Assembly: GCA_902783675.1 (NCBI GenBank)
Contig: CACZRW010000078.1
Location: forward strand, 1-8,754
Direction of reading: 5' to 3'
Length of the DNA: 8,754 nucleotides
Origin: an uncultured Pseudomonadota bacterium
Lineage (GTDB): Bacteria; Pseudomonadota; Alphaproteobacteria; CACZRW01
In this document: positions 6,405 to 8,754 of the stretch, piece after piece
Numbering within the stretch: position 1 is the stretch's first letter
Layout: each line of letters opens with the position of its first letter
Made by a program: the position numbers and the translations under genes
Notes under the pieces: generated by a model
Told to the model about the DNA's origin: nothing
Database searches by the model: none
The model's input: only the letters and a program-made list of their open reading frames with translations

Positions 6405-6662
6405 TTAAGATAAAATGTCCTTATCCATTTTGTCTTGCTTGTTTGTCGGGATTACCCCGAAAAAGCGACTCGACACTCCCCCTGTTACCAGCTTTAAGAC
6501 TGGAAAGGCCGTCAAATCGGTAAAGCCCTTTGCCTCGGACTCACCGTAACTCGTATTGCTTTTGCTGCCGGCAGAGTTTGCCGCGCCGGTTTTAGTGCTC
6601 GTCCCGCACGAAAAAATCTTCACATCGCTAAAGACTTGCTTAAACTTTTCATTAGTTGTCAT
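6405..6662 (-). CDS. Small hypothetical protein, 85 residues
   Basis: I do not recognise this protein. It starts MTTNEKFKQVFSDVKIF, continues with a Ser/Gly/Thr/Asn-rich low-complexity middle (about 19-44, with the only Cys at residue 19), then a more hydrophobic stretch (FTDLTAFPVLKLVTGGV, about 47-63), and ends in a charged KQDKMDKDILS. There is no clear signal peptide or full membrane helix. Support for a real gene comes from its signals: AAAGGA about 9 bases before the ATG, a near-consensus promoter about 40 bases further upstream, and a strong intrinsic terminator 33 bases beyond the stop, all on the same strand. It is isolated between two plus-strand operons. The alternative is a regulatory RNA of about 360 bases in which the ORF is incidental or dual-function. 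The transcription unit is more certain than the protein. Confidence 0.62.
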   Translation of the reverse strand: MTTNEKFKQVFSDVKIFSCGTSTKTGAANSAGSKSNTSYGESEAKGFTDLTAFPVLKLVTGGVSSRFFGVIPTNKQDKMDKDILS

Positions 6663-6703
6663 ACTTTTTATTCCTTTTTATAAAAACAACAAATCATGGA
6701 GGC

Positions 6704-6732
6704 ATCATAGCATGCCGAAAATGTTATGTCAA
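6704..6732 (-). promoter_or_regulatory. Near-consensus sigma70 promoter of the small minus-strand gene
   Basis: On the minus strand a perfect TTGACA (6727-6732) lies 17 bases from TATGAT (6704-6709, 5 of 6). The predicted start is near 6697, giving a leader of about 35 bases. A second TTGACA (6739-6744) sits 12 bases upstream in the same orientation. This is the best promoter match in the window. Confidence 0.82.
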
Positions 6733-6737
6733 CATCT

Positions 6738-6768
6738 TTGTCAACCTATTTTTAACAAAAAATAAAAT
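6738..6768 (+). promoter_or_regulatory. Possible promoter for lepB-rnc-era
   Basis: TTGTCA (6738-6743) and TAAAAT (6763-6768) each match 5 of 6, but the 19-base spacing is long. It would overlap the upstream TTGACA on the other strand and give a lepB leader of about 100 bases. The rest of the space before lepB shows no better pair. Confidence 0.28.
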
Positions 6769-6859
6769 AAAGCGAAAAGGCAAGAAACAAGGGGAAATCC
6801 TTAAACTGCTTGCTTTTTGCCGCAAAAGTGATTAAAAGAAATCCGGACTATGCTTTAAA

Positions 6860-6864
6860 AAGGA
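6860..6864 (+). promoter_or_regulatory. Shine-Dalgarno site supporting a TTG start for lepB
   Basis: AAGGA is 9 bases before TTG at 6874. The first in-frame ATG downstream is the Met of the catalytic SGSM motif, far too late, and no in-frame ATG or GTG lies just upstream. Confidence 0.65.
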
Positions 6865-6873
6865 TAAAAGATT

Positions 6874-7620
6874 TTGCAGGATAATAAAAAGAACAAAAAA
6901 GGCGATGGCTTTTGGGGTAATGTCCGCACCGTCGTCTATGCGCTGTTAATTGCGATTGCCATTCGCACGGTGGCTTACGAGCCTTTTTCCATTCCTTCGG
7001 GGTCTATGATACCCACGCTGGAAATAGGGGATTATTTGTTCGTAAGCAAATACTCATATGGTTACAGCCGCTATTCGCTTCCTTTCGGTCTGCCGCTTAT
7101 TAAGGACAGGATTTTCTACACCGAGCCCGAGCGCGGCGATGTGGTGGTTTTCAAGCTTCCTTCGGATAATTCCACCGACTACATAAAAAGGATTATCGGC
7201 CTGCCCGGTGACAAGGTGCAAGTGAAAGAAGGTCGCCTTTACATCAACGGCAACATGCTGGAAAGGAAAGAGCTTCGCAAGGAAAGCAACATCTTCCCCG
7301 ACGGCTCGCGCCGAATGGTGACCGTTTACGAAGAAACCCTTCCCGAGGGCAAAGTCCACTTGATACAGGAAATATCGGACAAGGAAGCCCCCGATAACAC
7401 TCCCGTTTACACCGTCCCCGAGGATCACTTTTTCATGATGGGCGACAACCGCGACAACTCCATGGATAGCCGTTTTGCGAATGTCGGTGCCGTTCCCAAG
7501 ATAAACCTAGAGGGCAAAGCGCTCAGGATTTTCTTTTCTTCCGACGGCTCGGGTTGGTGGAAGTTTTGGAATTGGTGGTCCGACATCAGATTTAGTCGCT
7601 TTTTCCAAAGCATAAATTGA
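6874..7620 (+). CDS. lepB: Signal peptidase I
   Basis: 248 residues from a TTG start. This inner-membrane serine/lysine protease removes signal peptides from exported preproteins on the outer face of the membrane. One membrane helix (about 16-33, VRTVVYALLIAIAIRTV) is followed by the catalytic box PSGSMIPTL, with nucleophile Ser44; then GDYLFVSKYSYG (52-63), RGDVVVFKLP (87-96) and YIKRIIGLPGD (103-113) with general-base Lys105; and the conserved GDNRDNSMDSR (190-200). All catalytic elements are present. The C-terminus has five Trp within eight residues (228-235) and then IRFSRFF, an aromatic, probably membrane-associated end that I recall as common in alphaproteobacterial LepB. It has a single N-terminal anchor, unlike E. 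coli LepB with two. rnc follows after 59 bases and era after that, the conserved order for this cluster. Confidence 0.97.
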   Translation: MQDNKKNKKGDGFWGNVRTVVYALLIAIAIRTVAYEPFSIPSGSMIPTLEIGDYLFVSKYSYGYSRYSLPFGLPLIKDRIFYTEPERGDVVVFKLPSDNSTDYIKRIIGLPGDKVQVKEGRLYINGNMLERKELRKESNIFPDGSRRMVTVYEETLPEGKVHLIQEISDKEAPDNTPVYTVPEDHFFMMGDNRDNSMDSRFANVGAVPKINLEGKALRIFFSSDGSGWWKFWNWWSDIRFSRFFQSIN

Positions 7621-7679
7621 TATAAGATGCAAACAACAAGCCCCTAAAGGTAAGGAAACTTTAAAAAGAGGAAAGACAG

Positions 7680-8456
7680 ATGCAGGAAGAATTAAGCGAG
7701 ATGATAGCCAAGATAAACGCTGTCAAAGAAATTGAAAAGGCCGAGGCGCAGGAAGAGCGCAAGGTTGAAAACCGCTCGCGCGCTTATAACAGATTGCTTG
7801 ATGTTTTGGGCTATGAATTCGCCGACGAGCAACTGCTTGCGAACGCGCTCACGCTTGCCTCGGGCAGCCACCGCGCTAAATATGAGCGGCTGGAGTTCCT
7901 AGGCGATCGCGTCCTCGGGTTGGTCGTCGCCGAGATGCTTTACAAGACTTTTCCCGACGAGAACGAAGGACAGCTCGCCCGTCGCCACGCTGCTATGGTA
8001 AAGGGCAAAACCTGCGCCCGCATGGCAAAGGAAATATACATTGATAAGTGCGTCGAAGTTCCTAAAAGCGAAGAAGCCAATATGGAAAAGCACCCCGACA
8101 AGTTTCTGGCGGACTTGTTTGAGGCGGTGCTCGGCGCGCTTTATCTGGACGGCGGCTATAGCGCGGCCAAAGCCTTTATTGAAAGGCAGTTTATGACCGT
8201 CATGCTGGACATGAAAGCGCCTCCCGTCGATTCGAAAACCAAGCTGCAAGAGTGGTTGCAGGCGCAAGGTATGCCTGCTCCCGTTTACACGGTCGTCCGC
8301 ACCGAAGGACCTTCGCACGCTCCGATTTTCACCATTGAAATCAACATCGACGGCTATGAGAAGGCGCAAGGCACGGGTCCTTCCAAAAAGTTCGCCGAGG
8401 CGGAAGCCGCACTTAACTTCCTTATGGCGGTGGGTGTCGTAAAGTTCGGAGACTAG
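7680..8456 (+). CDS. rnc: Ribonuclease III
   Basis: 258 residues. This double-strand-specific endoribonuclease matures rRNA precursors and processes or degrades structured mRNAs and antisense duplexes, as a Mg-dependent dimer. The nuclease domain covers about 36-180. Its signature YERLEFLGDRVLG holds Glu69, Glu72 and Asp76, and DLFEAVLGALYLDGG holds Asp145 and Glu148; by comparison with E. coli these correspond to E38, E41, D45, D114 and E117, so the active site is complete. The double-stranded RNA-binding domain runs from about 184 to 249 (DSKTKLQEWLQAQG; PIFTIEI; GTGPSKKFAEAEAA, with the usual basic end-of-domain helix). About 35 charged, helix-prone residues precede the nuclease domain and are longer than in E. 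coli. AGAGG 8 bases before the ATG supports this start over the in-frame ATG at 7701. era begins 18 bases after its stop. Confidence 0.98.
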   Translation: MQEELSEMIAKINAVKEIEKAEAQEERKVENRSRAYNRLLDVLGYEFADEQLLANALTLASGSHRAKYERLEFLGDRVLGLVVAEMLYKTFPDENEGQLARRHAAMVKGKTCARMAKEIYIDKCVEVPKSEEANMEKHPDKFLADLFEAVLGALYLDGGYSAAKAFIERQFMTVMLDMKAPPVDSKTKLQEWLQAQGMPAPVYTVVRTEGPSHAPIFTIEINIDGYEKAQGTGPSKKFAEAEAALNFLMAVGVVKFGD

Positions 8457-8474
8457 GAGATTAAAAGCAAAGAT

Positions 8475-8754
8475 ATGACCAAAGACGAAAAGACTTGCGG
8501 ATTTGTAGCGGTTCTGGGCGCACCTAACGCCGGCAAATCCACGCTCGTCAACGCCTTGGTCGGAACAAAAGTTTCCATCGTCTCGCCCAAAGTCCAAACC
8601 ACTCGCATGCGCGTGCGCGGCATAGCGATAAAAGATGAAGCGCAAATCATTTTGGTTGATACTCCGGGGATATTCAAACCCAAACGCCGCCTTGACCGAG
8701 CAATGGTTGCCGCCGCTTGGTCCGAGGCAGGCGATGCCGAAGTATCTTTGTTGG
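8475..8754 (+). CDS. era: GTPase Era, N-terminal fragment
   Basis: 93 codons are visible before the window ends. Era is an essential GTP-binding protein that binds 16S rRNA near its 3' end and assists 30S subunit assembly. G1 (P-loop) GAPNAGKST at 15-23, G2 with TTR at 42-44 and G3 DTPG at 62-65 are intact; the NKxD motif and the C-terminal KH domain lie outside. VSIVSPKVQTTR and GIFKPKRRLDRAM closely match my memory of alphaproteobacterial Era and are the best lineage marker in the window. The ATG at 8475 is 18 bases after the rnc stop. The nearest good Shine-Dalgarno (AGGAG, 8455-8459, overlapping the rnc stop) is 15 bases away, so initiation may depend on coupling with rnc. No other in-frame ATG, GTG or TTG fits better. 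Confidence 0.97.
   Translation, partial: MTKDEKTCGFVAVLGAPNAGKSTLVNALVGTKVSIVSPKVQTTRMRVRGIAIKDEAQIILVDTPGIFKPKRRLDRAMVAAAWSEAGDAEVSLL

Noticed and set aside
6815..6827. Dyad TTTTGC-C-GCAAAA upstream of lepB as an operator
   Set aside because: A 13-base imperfect AT-rich palindrome is expected by chance in such a region, and no second copy or known operator match supports it.
7899..8645. Minus-strand open frame of 248 codons opposite rnc and era
   Set aside because: It overlaps two unmistakable genes (RNase III and Era), spans their junction and shows no recognisable domain; shadow frame.

Overview
The window reads as chromosomal DNA of an alphaproteobacterium, probably from a poorly characterised, moderate-GC lineage. 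The best evidence is at the right end. The Era fragment carries runs typical of alphaproteobacterial Era (APNAGKSTLVNALVG, VDTPGIFKPKRRLDRAM), RNase III has the matching RVLGLVVAEMLY and EGQLARRHAAMV runs, and the lepB-rnc-era order is the classic proteobacterial cluster. Genes are closely packed and start mostly behind AGGA/AGGAG-type ribosome binding sites. I see no tRNA, rRNA, CRISPR array, insertion sequence or phage gene.

Layout, left to right. (1) 1-932, minus strand: lemA followed 9 bases later by the start of an M48-type membrane peptidase that runs off the left edge, an envelope pair often found together. (2) 1093-3726, plus: a large protein with two N-terminal membrane helices and a cytoplasmic helical rod of about 720 residues without proline or tryptophan. 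It is unnamed and resembles polarity/scaffold proteins such as Caulobacter TipN in build only. (3) 3743-4141, minus: cytidine deaminase, convergent with the rod gene. (4) 4231-6280, plus: a good sigma70-type promoter, then class II lysyl-tRNA synthetase and, 4 bases after its stop, a small DUF4282-like membrane protein with a Lys/Ala-rich tail. (5) 6333-6744, minus: a self-contained small transcription unit (near-consensus promoter, Shine-Dalgarno site, 85-residue unrecognised ORF, intrinsic terminator). (6) 6874-8754, plus: lepB (TTG start), rnc and the N-terminal third of era.

Most identified genes are housekeeping: translation (lysS), protein export (lepB), RNA processing and ribosome assembly (rnc, era) and pyrimidine salvage (cdd). 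The three parts least explained by known families are the rod protein, the orphan small gene with its complete signals, and the DUF4282-like protein joined to lysS. The class II LysRS is itself mildly unexpected, because many alphaproteobacteria use the unrelated class I enzyme. Nothing here amounts to a demonstrable new multi-gene system; the small minus-strand unit and the rod protein are the best candidates for new biology.
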